Under the pieces are notes generated by a model, which worked only from the letters and a program-made list of their open reading frames with translations, did not search any database and was not told the DNA's origin. The position numbers and the translations under genes are program-made. Positions 1 to 6,144 of a stretch of DNA of 18,967 nucleotides are shown one piece after another (the stretch's first letter is position 1; every line of letters starts with the position of its first letter). Location of the stretch: positions 1 through 18,967 of the forward strand of contig JAFGGF010000266.1 in the NCBI GenBank assembly GCA_016930735.1. The letters run 5' to 3'. Origin of the DNA: Prolixibacteraceae bacterium (GTDB lineage Bacteria > Bacteroidota > Bacteroidia > Bacteroidales > Prolixibacteraceae).

Positions 1-212
1 ACAACAATAGAATCGCCAACACCCTCTTCAACTTGTATATAATACAACCCCGATAAAGTAGGTTCCAGATCAGCATTGTGCTGTTCATTATATCTTGCCA
101 CAAAGTCGGCAAGTAAATTCAACTCATTTTCACGAAGTTTCTCAAGGCTGTTGTCTTTACATGCTTGAAAAAAGATCCCAATAATTAAGGCTAATAATAC
201 AAATTTTCTCAT
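1..212 (-). CDS. FKBP-type peptidyl-prolyl isomerase lipoprotein, N-terminal part (cut by window edge)
   Basis: Partial gene running off the left edge; about 70 codons are visible from an ATG at 212. The product starts MRKFVLLALIIGIFFQACKD, a lipoprotein signal peptide with lipobox FQAC (lipid-modified Cys about residue 18), followed by a charged helix and then SGLYYIQVEEGVGDSIVV. That last stretch matches the entry into the FKBP domain of the adjacent gene (LGVYYVKIEEGEGE), so I infer a second FKBP-type prolyl cis-trans isomerase acting as an envelope folding factor. The start lies 10 nt after the stop of the upstream FKBP gene, so the two are probably co-transcribed and arose by tandem duplication. 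The catalytic part lies outside the window and cannot be checked. The KD directly after the lipid-modified Cys resembles the charged tether used for surface export of Bacteroidota lipoproteins, but this is tentative. Confidence 0.8.
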   Translation of the reverse strand, partial: MRKFVLLALIIGIFFQACKDNSLEKLRENELNLLADFVARYNEQHNADLEPTLSGLYYIQVEEGVGDSIV

Positions 213-222
213 CCTGTTTTTA

Positions 223-738
223 TTAATCTGTTTCTGAAACTGGTTTAATGTTAATCATTTTTACAACAAAAATAAGGGTGGCATAATTGGGTATTACGGC
301 TGTACCTACTGACCCATATGCAAGATCGGAAGGGATAACCATCTGGACTTTAGCACCTTTATTCATAATTTTTAATCCGTCTTCGAAACCGGGTATCTTT
401 GGATCGTCAATGAATCTGAAGGTATATTCACCATCTTCAAAATTCAGTTCCGAAGAGTCAAACATGGTTCCATCAATAAAATAGCCTGCATATCCAATAG
501 TCAGTGTATCCCCCTGTTTTGGGAACTCCCCCTCTCCTTCTTCAATTTTGACATAATATACACCAAGAGCTGTTGTGTCAATATCATGCCCGGCACTTAT
601 CAGCCCTTCAAGGTAACTACGTAATTCATCCTGTTCCATTTCCCATGTCCTTTTTTCCTGGTCGTGAATACAAGATGTAAAAACAATTGAAAACACTGAT
701 ATAAATGCCAATAAATTATATTTTATTATTCGTTTCAT
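223..738 (-). CDS. FKBP-type peptidyl-prolyl cis-trans isomerase lipoprotein
   Basis: A 171-residue lipoprotein. Residues 1-22 form a signal peptide ending in lipobox FTSC (Cys23), so the mature protein is anchored in the envelope. A short helical linker (about 30-55) precedes one FKBP domain (about 58-165). Conserved FKBP features are visible: GYAG with Tyr83, MFDSS with Phe93-Asp94, IPGFEDGL (Phe118 where FKBP12 has Trp59), AYGSVG with Tyr141, and the final strand ATLIFVVKM. Apart from the Trp-to-Phe change the pocket looks complete, so an active prolyl isomerase helping extracytoplasmic protein folding is likely. Size and lipoprotein form resemble the gliding-motility-associated GldI isomerases of Bacteroidota, but nothing here proves a motility role. 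It starts 5 nt after the DHH phosphoesterase stop and is followed 10 nt later by a second FKBP gene. Confidence 0.92.
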   Translation of the reverse strand: MKRIIKYNLLAFISVFSIVFTSCIHDQEKRTWEMEQDELRSYLEGLISAGHDIDTTALGVYYVKIEEGEGEFPKQGDTLTIGYAGYFIDGTMFDSSELNFEDGEYTFRFIDDPKIPGFEDGLKIMNKGAKVQMVIPSDLAYGSVGTAVIPNYATLIFVVKMINIKPVSETD

Positions 739-743
739 ATTAA

Positions 744-1787
744 TTATTTTAATTCTTCTGATGCATTAATTAACTGATGCAAATAAACGGGTAAAAGTTG
801 CCTGAATTTTTGCACCGATTTTTCAAGGCTCTGATTATCTTCACCTCCGGCTGCATTTAAATGCCCTCCTCCGTTAAAATGGGTTGATGCAAATTTGTTG
901 GCAGGGAATGTACCTTTTGACCTGAAAGACAGTTTTACATGGTCTTCTTTTTCGATAAACAGAACTGAAAATACTATACCTGATATGGAAAGAGGGTAAT
1001 TTACAAAACCTTCTGTATCGCCCGGCATAAAATTGAATCTTTTAAGTTCTTCCTGTGTGATGCTGATAATTGCAGAATGATACTCCGTGAAAACTTCCAT
1101 TTTTTCATTCAGGCAATAACCCAGCAACCTCATCCTGTCGGTTGAATAGTTGTGATATACCTTACCGTGTATTTCATCAGCATTAATCCCGAATTTTAAC
1201 AAGGCTGAAATAACACGGAAGGTATTCGGATCAGAAATATTATGGCTGAATGATCCTGTATCGGTCATTATTCCTGTATAAAGGCTTTCTGCCACAGTCT
1301 TATCCATAAATTTTACAAGTCCGGTAACTGTGATAAAATCGAAAATCATTTCGGCAGTAGAACTATATGAGATATCGGAAATAATATAATTACAGAAACT
1401 ACCCGGTTCCGGGTGGTGGTCGATCAGTATTTTGGGACCATTAAATTCAAGGATTGTTTTTTCCAACTGCCCTGCCCTGCTGCTGTCGTTAAAATCGACA
1501 CAAAATAAAATATCACAATGTTCAATAGCTTTTTTTGAAGTTTTTTTATTTGAATTGTAAAACAACACTTCAGCTTTAATTTCAATCCAGTTGTAGAAAG
1601 CAGGGAAATCATTAGGGAAAATAATAGTCACTTTATTGCCACGGTTGAAAAGAATGTTTGCCAGCCCTACAGCCGCACCAATGGCGTCGCCATCTGGATT
1701 ATGGTGGGGTATTATAGCAATGACCTTATCGACTGATTCAATTAATGAACCTACGTCTTTAAAAAGTTCTTTGTCAACTGTTTTCAA
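744..1787 (-). CDS. DHH/DHHA1-family phosphoesterase (NrnA-like oligoribonuclease / pAp phosphatase)
   Basis: A 347-residue cytoplasmic protein of the DHH superfamily. The N-terminal DHH domain carries HHNPDGDAIG (residues 28-37, metal-binding Asp32 and Asp34), CVDFNDSSR (Asp98), LIDHHPEP (Asp123-His124-His125) and MTDTGSF (Asp176). The C-terminal DHHA1 domain carries FNGGGHLNAAGG (about 304-315). Length and motif order fit NrnA-type enzymes, which degrade short RNA oligomers (nanoRNA) and dephosphorylate 3'-phosphoadenosine 5'-phosphate using Mn2+. Which activity dominates cannot be read from sequence. The only plausible start is TTG at 1787: an in-frame stop lies just upstream and no ATG or GTG precedes the first motif. 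An out-of-frame ATG at 1795 begins a four-codon ORF whose TGA overlaps this TTG. It is the first gene of the operon with the two FKBP lipoproteins. Confidence 0.9.
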   Translation of the reverse strand: MKTVDKELFKDVGSLIESVDKVIAIIPHHNPDGDAIGAAVGLANILFNRGNKVTIIFPNDFPAFYNWIEIKAEVLFYNSNKKTSKKAIEHCDILFCVDFNDSSRAGQLEKTILEFNGPKILIDHHPEPGSFCNYIISDISYSSTAEMIFDFITVTGLVKFMDKTVAESLYTGIMTDTGSFSHNISDPNTFRVISALLKFGINADEIHGKVYHNYSTDRMRLLGYCLNEKMEVFTEYHSAIISITQEELKRFNFMPGDTEGFVNYPLSISGIVFSVLFIEKEDHVKLSFRSKGTFPANKFASTHFNGGGHLNAAGGEDNQSLEKSVQKFRQLLPVYLHQLINASEELK

Positions 1788-1808
1788 CTTCTCATGGATT
1801 TAAGGGAA

Positions 1809-1842
1809 CAAATATAGAAAATCTGCAATAGTTGGGAGCCAA
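1809..1842 (-). promoter_or_regulatory. Probable promoter of the DHH-FKBP operon
   Basis: On the minus strand TATATTTG (1816-1809) is an exact TAnnTTTG -7 box. A TTG lies 23 nt upstream (1842-1840), at the long end of accepted Bacteroidota spacing. The predicted transcript start, near 1803, would leave a leader of only about 15 nt before the TTG start at 1787. Confidence 0.5.
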
Positions 1843-1859
1843 TTTCCTTTCAATTTTAG

Positions 1860-1867
1860 TAACTTCG
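1860..1867 (+). promoter_or_regulatory. Probable -7 box of ndk
   Basis: TAACTTCG matches TAnnTTTG with one change (T to C) and lies about 30 nt before the ndk ATG. The nearest TTG upstream (1832-1834) is 25 nt away, longer than usual, so the -33 element is uncertain. Confidence 0.4.
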
Positions 1868-1895
1868 CCGCCAAATTAAGTAAATCGAAAATAAT

Positions 1896-2315
1896 ATGGC
1901 AGGCAAACAGACCTTTACAATGATAAAACCGGATGCTGTCGGGAAAAACGCTATTGGTCCGATTTTAAAAATAATAAATGAAGCAGGTTTTGTTGTTAAA
2001 GCAATGAAATATACGCAATTAACAAAAGCTAAGGCAGGCGCTTTTTATACGGTACACAATGGCAAACCATTTTATGAAGGGCTGGTTGAATTTATGAGTT
2101 CGGGGCCAATTGTTGCAATAATTCTTGAAAAAGAAAATGCAGTTGAAGATTTCCGCGAACTTATTGGAGCTACAAATCCTGAAAATGCTGCACCCGGAAC
2201 TATCCGGAATTTATTTGCCACCAATGTACAGATGAATGCGGTACATGGTTCCGACAGTGATGAAAATGCAATTATTGAAAGTGATTTCTTTTTTTCGAAA
2301 ACAGAAAGGTTCTGA
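1896..2315 (+). CDS. ndk: Nucleoside diphosphate kinase
   Basis: A 139-residue protein, full length for the family. It transfers the gamma phosphate from ATP to nucleoside diphosphates through a phosphohistidine intermediate, balancing the (d)NTP pools in the cytoplasm. Visible signatures are FTMIKPDAV near the N-terminus (Lys11 binds phosphate), GTIRNLF, and the active-site segment NAVHGSDSDENA with the catalytic His117. It stands alone on the plus strand, divergent from the DHH-FKBP operon, and its stop is only 8 nt from the convergent DUF721 stop, so there is no room for a dedicated terminator between them. The ATG at 1896 is the natural start because MAGKQTFTMIKP matches the usual short lead into the first strand. 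Confidence 0.97.
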   Translation: MAGKQTFTMIKPDAVGKNAIGPILKIINEAGFVVKAMKYTQLTKAKAGAFYTVHNGKPFYEGLVEFMSSGPIVAIILEKENAVEDFRELIGATNPENAAPGTIRNLFATNVQMNAVHGSDSDENAIIESDFFFSKTERF

Positions 2316-2323
2316 GAAAGAAT

Positions 2324-2614
2324 TTACAGGAAGCGGATTTCAGTGATTATTTCCCGGCCAGCTTTTTCGTTCAAGCGAACACGGATTTCTTCGCGCATCA
2401 TAATTAATTCAGACTTGACAACAGGCGAGAAAATCTGAACATTTAATACTCCTCTTGTTATATATATTTTCCCTGTGTACCGATGTATTGTTTTCCCCAA
2501 TACTTCTTCCCACGCATGAATTATATCAACTTCTTTCAGTTTTCTTTCGATGTTCATTTCATCGATGTAATTCAGAAGCAATTCACTGATATTTTGGGTG
2601 TTACTCTTCCTCAT
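2324..2614 (-). CDS. DUF721 family protein (DciA-like)
   Basis: A 96-residue basic protein of the DUF721 family. I take the ATG at 2614, giving MRKSNTQNISELLLNYI, because MRKSNTQ is the usual start of Bacteroidota members; the longer reading would run upstream through recF code. The core motifs are VDIIHAWEEVLGKTI and the strand region YITRGVLNVQIFSPVVKSEL. Proteobacterial DUF721 proteins include the replicative helicase operator DciA, which helps load DnaB. A similar role for this short version is an inference supported only by its place after recF. The start codon lies inside recF, 14 nt before the recF stop ends (overlap 2601-2614), which points to translational coupling. Confidence 0.88.
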   Translation of the reverse strand: MRKSNTQNISELLLNYIDEMNIERKLKEVDIIHAWEEVLGKTIHRYTGKIYITRGVLNVQIFSPVVKSELIMMREEIRVRLNEKAGREIITEIRFL

Positions 2615-3710
2615 CGAATACCATGCCTTTTTTAACCCTGAATATCTTATAATCTGCCCCGGCTGATTTAATGATCCCATCAAGATGCTCGCGGTTTGTA
2701 TCTGTAATAAATATTTGGCCGAAATGATCGTTTGATACCAGTTTTATTATTTCCTCTACCCTGTTTTTATCAAGTTTGTCAAAAATATCATCGAGTAATA
2801 AAATTGGTTTAATCCCTGAAATTTCTTTTAAAAACTCAAATTGTGCAAGTTTTAATGCTACCAGGTATGTTTTAATCTGTCCCTGCGAACCCAGTTTCCG
2901 TATCGGGTAATCCCCGATATTTAAAAGCAGGTCTTCCTTATGGATTCCAATGCTTGTATATTGAAGCATCCTGTCGCGGGATACAGCATTTTTAAAAACG
3001 GTTTCAAAATCACCTTCATAATAATCGGACTGATGTACCAGTCCTACCTGTTCATTCCCCATCGATATAAGTGAATAATAACGCTGAAAAACGGGTATAA
3101 GTTTTTCAATAAACTTTTTACGTTCCTCGTGGATCCTTTTACCGTAATCAATCAGTTGAAGGTCCCAAACATCCAGTATTTCAGGGTCAAATGATTTTCC
3201 AGATGCAAATTGTTTAAGAAGGATATTTCGTTGTACCAATGCCCTGTTGTAGCTTAAAAGGTTGTTTAAATATTCGTGGTTAAACTGCGAAATTACTCCG
3301 TCAGTAAATTTCCTGCGTTCATCGCTTCCACCTCTTATCAGGGCAGAGTCAGATGGAGAAATCATAACCAGAGGGATCAGCCCGATGTGGTCGGCAAGTT
3401 TCGTATATGTTTTTGAATTCCTTTTAAACTGCTTTTTATTGCCTTTCTGCAGACTGCAATGGATACTTTCTTCCGATTCCAACCTCATGTATTTGCCTTT
3501 TAACATAAAGAAATTTTCTTCATGTTTGATATTCAACAGGTCAGCAGGACTGAAAAAACTTTTACAAAATGACAGATAATAAACAGAATCCAGCAGGTTT
3601 GTTTTTCCGGCACCATTATCACCGATAAAACAATTTAGTTTTGCGGAAAAACGGAGGTTAGCTTCTGTTAAATTTTTATAGTTTACTACCGATAAATCCT
3701 GAATATGCAT
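2601..3710 (-). CDS. recF: DNA replication/repair protein RecF
   Basis: A RecF-type SMC-like ATPase of 369 residues from the ATG at 3710 (MHIQDLSVVNYKN). A TTG three codons earlier (3719) is possible but less likely, because a -7 box ends at 3730. RecF acts with RecO and RecR to load RecA on gapped DNA. Counting from the ATG: Walker A GDNGAGKTN at about 30-38, the ABC-type signature LGSQGQ at about 273-278, and Walker B ILLLDDIFDKLD at about 303-314. The middle, rich in charged helices (for example EERKKFIEKL), fits the family's helical arm. The gene overlaps the downstream DUF721 gene by 14 nt, a common Bacteroidota arrangement. Neighbouring dnaA or dnaN is absent from the window. Confidence 0.96.
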   Translation of the reverse strand: MHIQDLSVVNYKNLTEANLRFSAKLNCFIGDNGAGKTNLLDSVYYLSFCKSFFSPADLLNIKHEENFFMLKGKYMRLESEESIHCSLQKGNKKQFKRNSKTYTKLADHIGLIPLVMISPSDSALIRGGSDERRKFTDGVISQFNHEYLNNLLSYNRALVQRNILLKQFASGKSFDPEILDVWDLQLIDYGKRIHEERKKFIEKLIPVFQRYYSLISMGNEQVGLVHQSDYYEGDFETVFKNAVSRDRMLQYTSIGIHKEDLLLNIGDYPIRKLGSQGQIKTYLVALKLAQFEFLKEISGIKPILLLDDIFDKLDKNRVEEIIKLVSNDHFGQIFITDTNREHLDGIIKSAGADYKIFRVKKGMVFDEEE

Positions 3711-3729
3711 AATCAGCAATTAATACTTA

Positions 3730-3737
3730 CAAAACTA
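3730..3737 (-). promoter_or_regulatory. Probable -7 box of recF
   Basis: On the minus strand TAGTTTTG is an exact TAnnTTTG match about 20 nt before the recF ATG at 3710. No TTG lies at the expected spacing upstream, so the -33 element is unclear. Transcription starting near 3724 would favour the ATG over the TTG at 3719. Confidence 0.4.
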
Positions 3738-3850
3738 ATGAAAATAATCAAGCCTTATTGATACCAAACTGAAAGAACATGATAACATTCAATTGTTGAT
3801 TAATATTCAAATTTATAGGTTCAATTTCGGGCTTGTTATAAAAAAAAAGC

Positions 3851-3858
3851 TATTTTTG
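3851..3858 (+). promoter_or_regulatory. Probable -7 box of the TPR gene
   Basis: TATTTTTG is an exact TAnnTTTG match 25 nt before the ATG at 3884. TTG at 3833-3835 is 15 nt upstream (short), and TTTC at 3825-3828 is 22 nt upstream; the -33 element is therefore ambiguous. Confidence 0.5.
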
Positions 3859-3883
3859 CGACACAATTTTGAAAACGTAAAAA

Positions 3884-4573
3884 ATGGCTAAAAAGAAATC
3901 GCATCAGGCTGATAACTTACAGGAACTTGAATCGGCATTAACGCGGACAGAACAATTTATTGAAGACAATCAAAAAATTATAACTTATATTGTTGGGGCA
4001 ATTTTACTAATTGTTGTTGCTTACCTGGGTTTTGGGAAATTTTATTTACAACCCAAGCAAAAGGAAGCATCTTCGCAAATGTTCATGGCGGAAAACTATT
4101 TTGAAAAAGATTCATTCAATCTGGCTATTAACGGTGATGGTAATTACCTTGGTTTCCTTGATATTATTGATAATTATGGTATTACAAAATCGGGAAATCT
4201 CGCAAAATATTATACAGGTATTTCTTATCTACACCTTGGACAGTATGAGGATGCCGTTGAGTACCTTGAAGATTTTAAAACCAAGGATATGTTGCTTGCC
4301 CCGGTAAAAGAAGGTGCACTGGGAGATGCTTACCTTGAACTAGGCGAATCAGATAAGGCATTAACACATTATCAAAAAGCTGTCAATTTAAGTGATAATG
4401 AGTTTACAACTCCTTATTATATGCAAAAGGCCGCTAACCTTATGGAAGCTAATGATGAGCTTGAAAATGCATTGGCGATGTACAAAAAAATTAAAAAAGA
4501 ATATCCTTCTTCAACCGAAGCGCGGAATATCGATAAATATATTGCCAGGGTTGAAATTAAACTGAATAATTAA
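3884..4573 (+). CDS. Membrane-anchored tetratricopeptide repeat protein
   Basis: A 229-residue protein. Residues 1-30 are charged and probably cytoplasmic. One transmembrane helix follows (about 32-51, ITYIVGAILLIVVAYLGF), then a periplasmic domain with about three TPR-like helix pairs: GNLAKYYTGISYLHLGQYEDA (about 104-135), GALGDAYLELGESDKALTHY (about 140-173) and the region with ANDELENALAMYKKIKKEYP (about 178-210). TPRs bind protein partners; the topology and size resemble YfgM-type inner-membrane TPR proteins associated with the secretion machinery, but that identity is only a structural analogy. A strong intrinsic terminator follows at 4595-4621, so it is probably transcribed largely alone, with ribH directly downstream. 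Confidence 0.85.
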   Translation: MAKKKSHQADNLQELESALTRTEQFIEDNQKIITYIVGAILLIVVAYLGFGKFYLQPKQKEASSQMFMAENYFEKDSFNLAINGDGNYLGFLDIIDNYGITKSGNLAKYYTGISYLHLGQYEDAVEYLEDFKTKDMLLAPVKEGALGDAYLELGESDKALTHYQKAVNLSDNEFTTPYYMQKAANLMEANDELENALAMYKKIKKEYPSSTEARNIDKYIARVEIKLNN

Positions 4574-4594
4574 AATTTTAAATATTCTGAACTG

Positions 4595-4621
4595 AATCCC
4601 CTCAATTTGAGGGGATTTTTT
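4595..4621 (+). terminator. Intrinsic terminator after the TPR gene, directly before ribH
   Basis: Perfect 11-base arms, AATCCCCTCAA (4595-4605) and TTGAGGGGATT (4607-4617), are followed by a run of T to 4621. In RNA the innermost bases would open to form the loop. The hairpin ends only 15 nt before the ribH ATG, so it either separates the two genes or attenuates ribH. Confidence 0.85.
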
Positions 4622-4635
4622 ATAACCTGAAAATT

Positions 4636-5124
4636 ATGGCAACAAAAGACCTTTCGGAATATGACACCAGCAAAGTCCCTTCTGCTGAAGGGATGAGGTT
4701 CGGGATTGTTGTTTCTGAATGGAATCAGGAGATAACCGGGGCTCTTGCTGAAGGCGCAATCAGGACATTATTAAAACACGGGATTAAAAAGGAAGATATT
4801 AAAGTTATTTATGTTCCGGGAAGTTTTGAGTTGCCTTTGGGAGGCCAGTTTTTAGCAGAGTCAGATGAATTGGATGCAATAATATTACTGGGTTGTGTAA
4901 TACAGGGAGAAACCCGGCATTTCGATTTCATTTGCCTGGGAGTTACGCAGGGAACTGTCGAACTCAACTTGAAATATAATAAACCATTTATTTTTGGATT
5001 GTTAACTACTGAAAATTTAGAACAAGCTAAAGCACGTTCGGGAGGCAGACATGGAAATAAAGGCGATGAAGCTGCAGTTACAGCAATAAAAATGGCGTCT
5101 TTAAAAAAGGATTTGCGAAAATAA
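4636..5124 (+). CDS. ribH: 6,7-dimethyl-8-ribityllumazine synthase
   Basis: A 162-residue lumazine synthase, the usual length. It condenses 5-amino-6-ribitylaminouracil with 3,4-dihydroxy-2-butanone 4-phosphate, the penultimate step of riboflavin synthesis, as a cytoplasmic oligomer. Motifs in order are VVSEWNQEITGAL (Trp29 at the ring-stacking aromatic position), VPGSFELPLG (61-69), GCVIQGETRHFDFIC (catalytic His95) and FGLLTTENLEQAKARSGG (about 120-137). No other rib gene is visible in the window. I see no FMN riboswitch and no clear promoter in the 62 nt upstream, which hold a terminator instead. Expression therefore probably depends on readthrough from the TPR gene or on a promoter inside it. 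Confidence 0.97.
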   Translation: MATKDLSEYDTSKVPSAEGMRFGIVVSEWNQEITGALAEGAIRTLLKHGIKKEDIKVIYVPGSFELPLGGQFLAESDELDAIILLGCVIQGETRHFDFICLGVTQGTVELNLKYNKPFIFGLLTTENLEQAKARSGGRHGNKGDEAAVTAIKMASLKKDLRK

Positions 5125-5148
5125 AAAAGGCCTGTTTTTCAGGCCTTT
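5123..5148. terminator. Convergent intrinsic terminator between ribH and the Spy-like genes
   Basis: Stem AAAGGCCTG (5126-5134), loop TTTTT, stem CAGGCCTTT (5140-5148). Read on the minus strand it is followed by six T, so it terminates the Spy-like genes well. On the plus strand the T run is short (TTTCC), so termination of ribH is weaker. Confidence 0.85.
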
Positions 5149-5185
5149 CCAAATATTTACTAAACTGAACTTTTCAAACGGATTA

Positions 5186-5581
5186 TTACATCCCGCCTCC
5201 AAAACCTCTTTCTCTTCGCCTTTGTTCCTGCTCTTCAAGAAATTTGTCATACTTTTTAGCCTGTTCTTCAGTAAGTACAGCTTTAATTTCTTTAGTTTGC
5301 TCATCACGCATCTTATTCATTTTTTCACGCATGGCTTCACGGTCGCCACCGCCTCCCATATCCTGGAACATTTCCATCCTCTTTTCGTTACCCTTACGGA
5401 CAATAGCCTCCACTTTTTGTGTTTGTTCTTTCGACAATCCACAAGCTTCCACAATTTGATCGACCTGACGTTTAATCATCTGTTCAGGGTCGAAATTACC
5501 TCCTTGTCCTCCCGGAGGCTGGGCATTTACAAAAATCACAGCAACTAATAAAGCTGCTAATAATAAACCAATTTTTTTCAT
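5186..5581 (-). CDS. Secreted Spy/CpxP-like (LTxxQ-type) protein, copy 1
   Basis: A 131-residue exported protein. Residues 1-20 are a signal peptide ending FVNA before QPPGG. The mature part is highly charged and helical, with two LTxxQ-like motifs, LSKEQTQ (about 49-55) and LTEEQAKKYDKFLEEQ (about 103-118), and a glycine-rich tail GFGGGM. This layout matches the Spy/CpxP group of periplasmic chaperones or envelope-stress sensors. The similarity is in pattern rather than close sequence, so function is inferred. It is a tandem paralogue of the gene at 5617-5994, 35 nt upstream, sharing MKKI-LL signal starts, FDPEQMIK, KVEAIVR, the MREKM segment and KKYDKFLEEQ. Both probably share the promoter at 6033-6064. 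Confidence 0.82.
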   Translation of the reverse strand: MKKIGLLLAALLVAVIFVNAQPPGGQGGNFDPEQMIKRQVDQIVEACGLSKEQTQKVEAIVRKGNEKRMEMFQDMGGGGDREAMREKMNKMRDEQTKEIKAVLTEEQAKKYDKFLEEQEQRRRERGFGGGM

Positions 5582-5616
5582 AATACCTTTATTTAAATTA
5601 TATAATTAGGAAATAA

Positions 5617-5994
5617 TTATCCGCCGAATCCACCACCCATTTGCCTCATTCGTTCACGTTGTTCTTCAAGGAATTTGTCGTATTTTTTATCCTGTTCATC
5701 ATCCAGGATTTCTTTCATTTTTTTAGTTTGTTCTTCCTGAACTTTCTGCATTTTTTCACGCATTTCGGCAAAGTCGCCACCGGGGCCGCCTTCAAACATT
5801 TCCATCATTTTTTTGCTGGATTCCCTGACAATTGCTTCAACTTTAGGTACCTGGTCTTTAGTCAGAGAACATGCTTCAGTCAGCCTTTCAACCTGCATTT
5901 TTATCATTTCTTCAGGGTCGAACTGAGGTGGCTGTGCATTTACTAAAACAGTAGTAATAAGAAGTGTGGTAAGTAGTAGACTAATTTTTTTCAT
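5617..5994 (-). CDS. Secreted Spy/CpxP-like (LTxxQ-type) protein, copy 2
   Basis: A 125-residue exported protein, first of the tandem pair. It has a signal peptide at 1-20 (ending LVNA before QPPQ) and a charged helical mature part with LTKDQVPKVEAIVR (about 44-57), then ILDDEQDKKYDKFLEEQ (about 96-112) and a GGGFGG tail. The second LTxxQ motif is degenerate here (LDDEQ). Methionine-rich stretches such as KMMEMFEGG and RMRQMGGG occur as in copy 1; Met-rich secreted proteins can bind copper, but that is speculation. It is preceded by one of the best promoter matches in the window and a flanking inverted repeat, suggesting regulated expression, perhaps under envelope stress. Confidence 0.82.
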   Translation of the reverse strand: MKKISLLLTTLLITTVLVNAQPPQFDPEEMIKMQVERLTEACSLTKDQVPKVEAIVRESSKKMMEMFEGGPGGDFAEMREKMQKVQEEQTKKMKEILDDEQDKKYDKFLEEQRERMRQMGGGFGG

Positions 5995-6032
5995 GTTGTT
6001 AATATTTAAAATTTATTGAGTTTTGACACATG

Positions 6033-6064
6033 AAAAAATAATTAGTTTAATGGCTTATGTCAAA
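6033..6064 (-). promoter_or_regulatory. Promoter of the Spy-like gene pair
   Basis: On the minus strand TTTG (6064-6061), exactly 20 nt, then TATTTTTT (6040-6033), which matches TAnnTTTG except for its last base. Spacing is ideal for the Bacteroidota primary sigma factor. The 8-bp inverted repeat TTTTGACA (6021-6028) / TGTCAAAA (6058-6065) brackets the -7 region, with one arm covering the -33 element. Confidence 0.6.
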
Positions 6065-6108
6065 AAAATTATAAAATTATATCAATCTACTGAGGATCAT
6101 GAAATTAC

Positions 6109-6139
6109 AAAAAAAAAGCACAGGGTAAATTGTGCTTTT
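6109..6139 (-). terminator. Intrinsic terminator of pyrG-yidC
   Basis: Stem AAAAGCACA (6114-6122) pairs with TGTGCTTTT (6131-6139) around an 8-nt loop. On the minus strand the stem runs into a T tract read from the A run beginning at 6109. It starts 6 nt after the yidC stop. Confidence 0.85.
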
Positions 6140-6144
6140 AAATC

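Noticed and set aside
5101..5307. 68-codon minus-strand frame overlapping the end of the Spy-like copy 1
   Set aside because: It runs through the convergent terminator and overlaps the supported gene in another frame.
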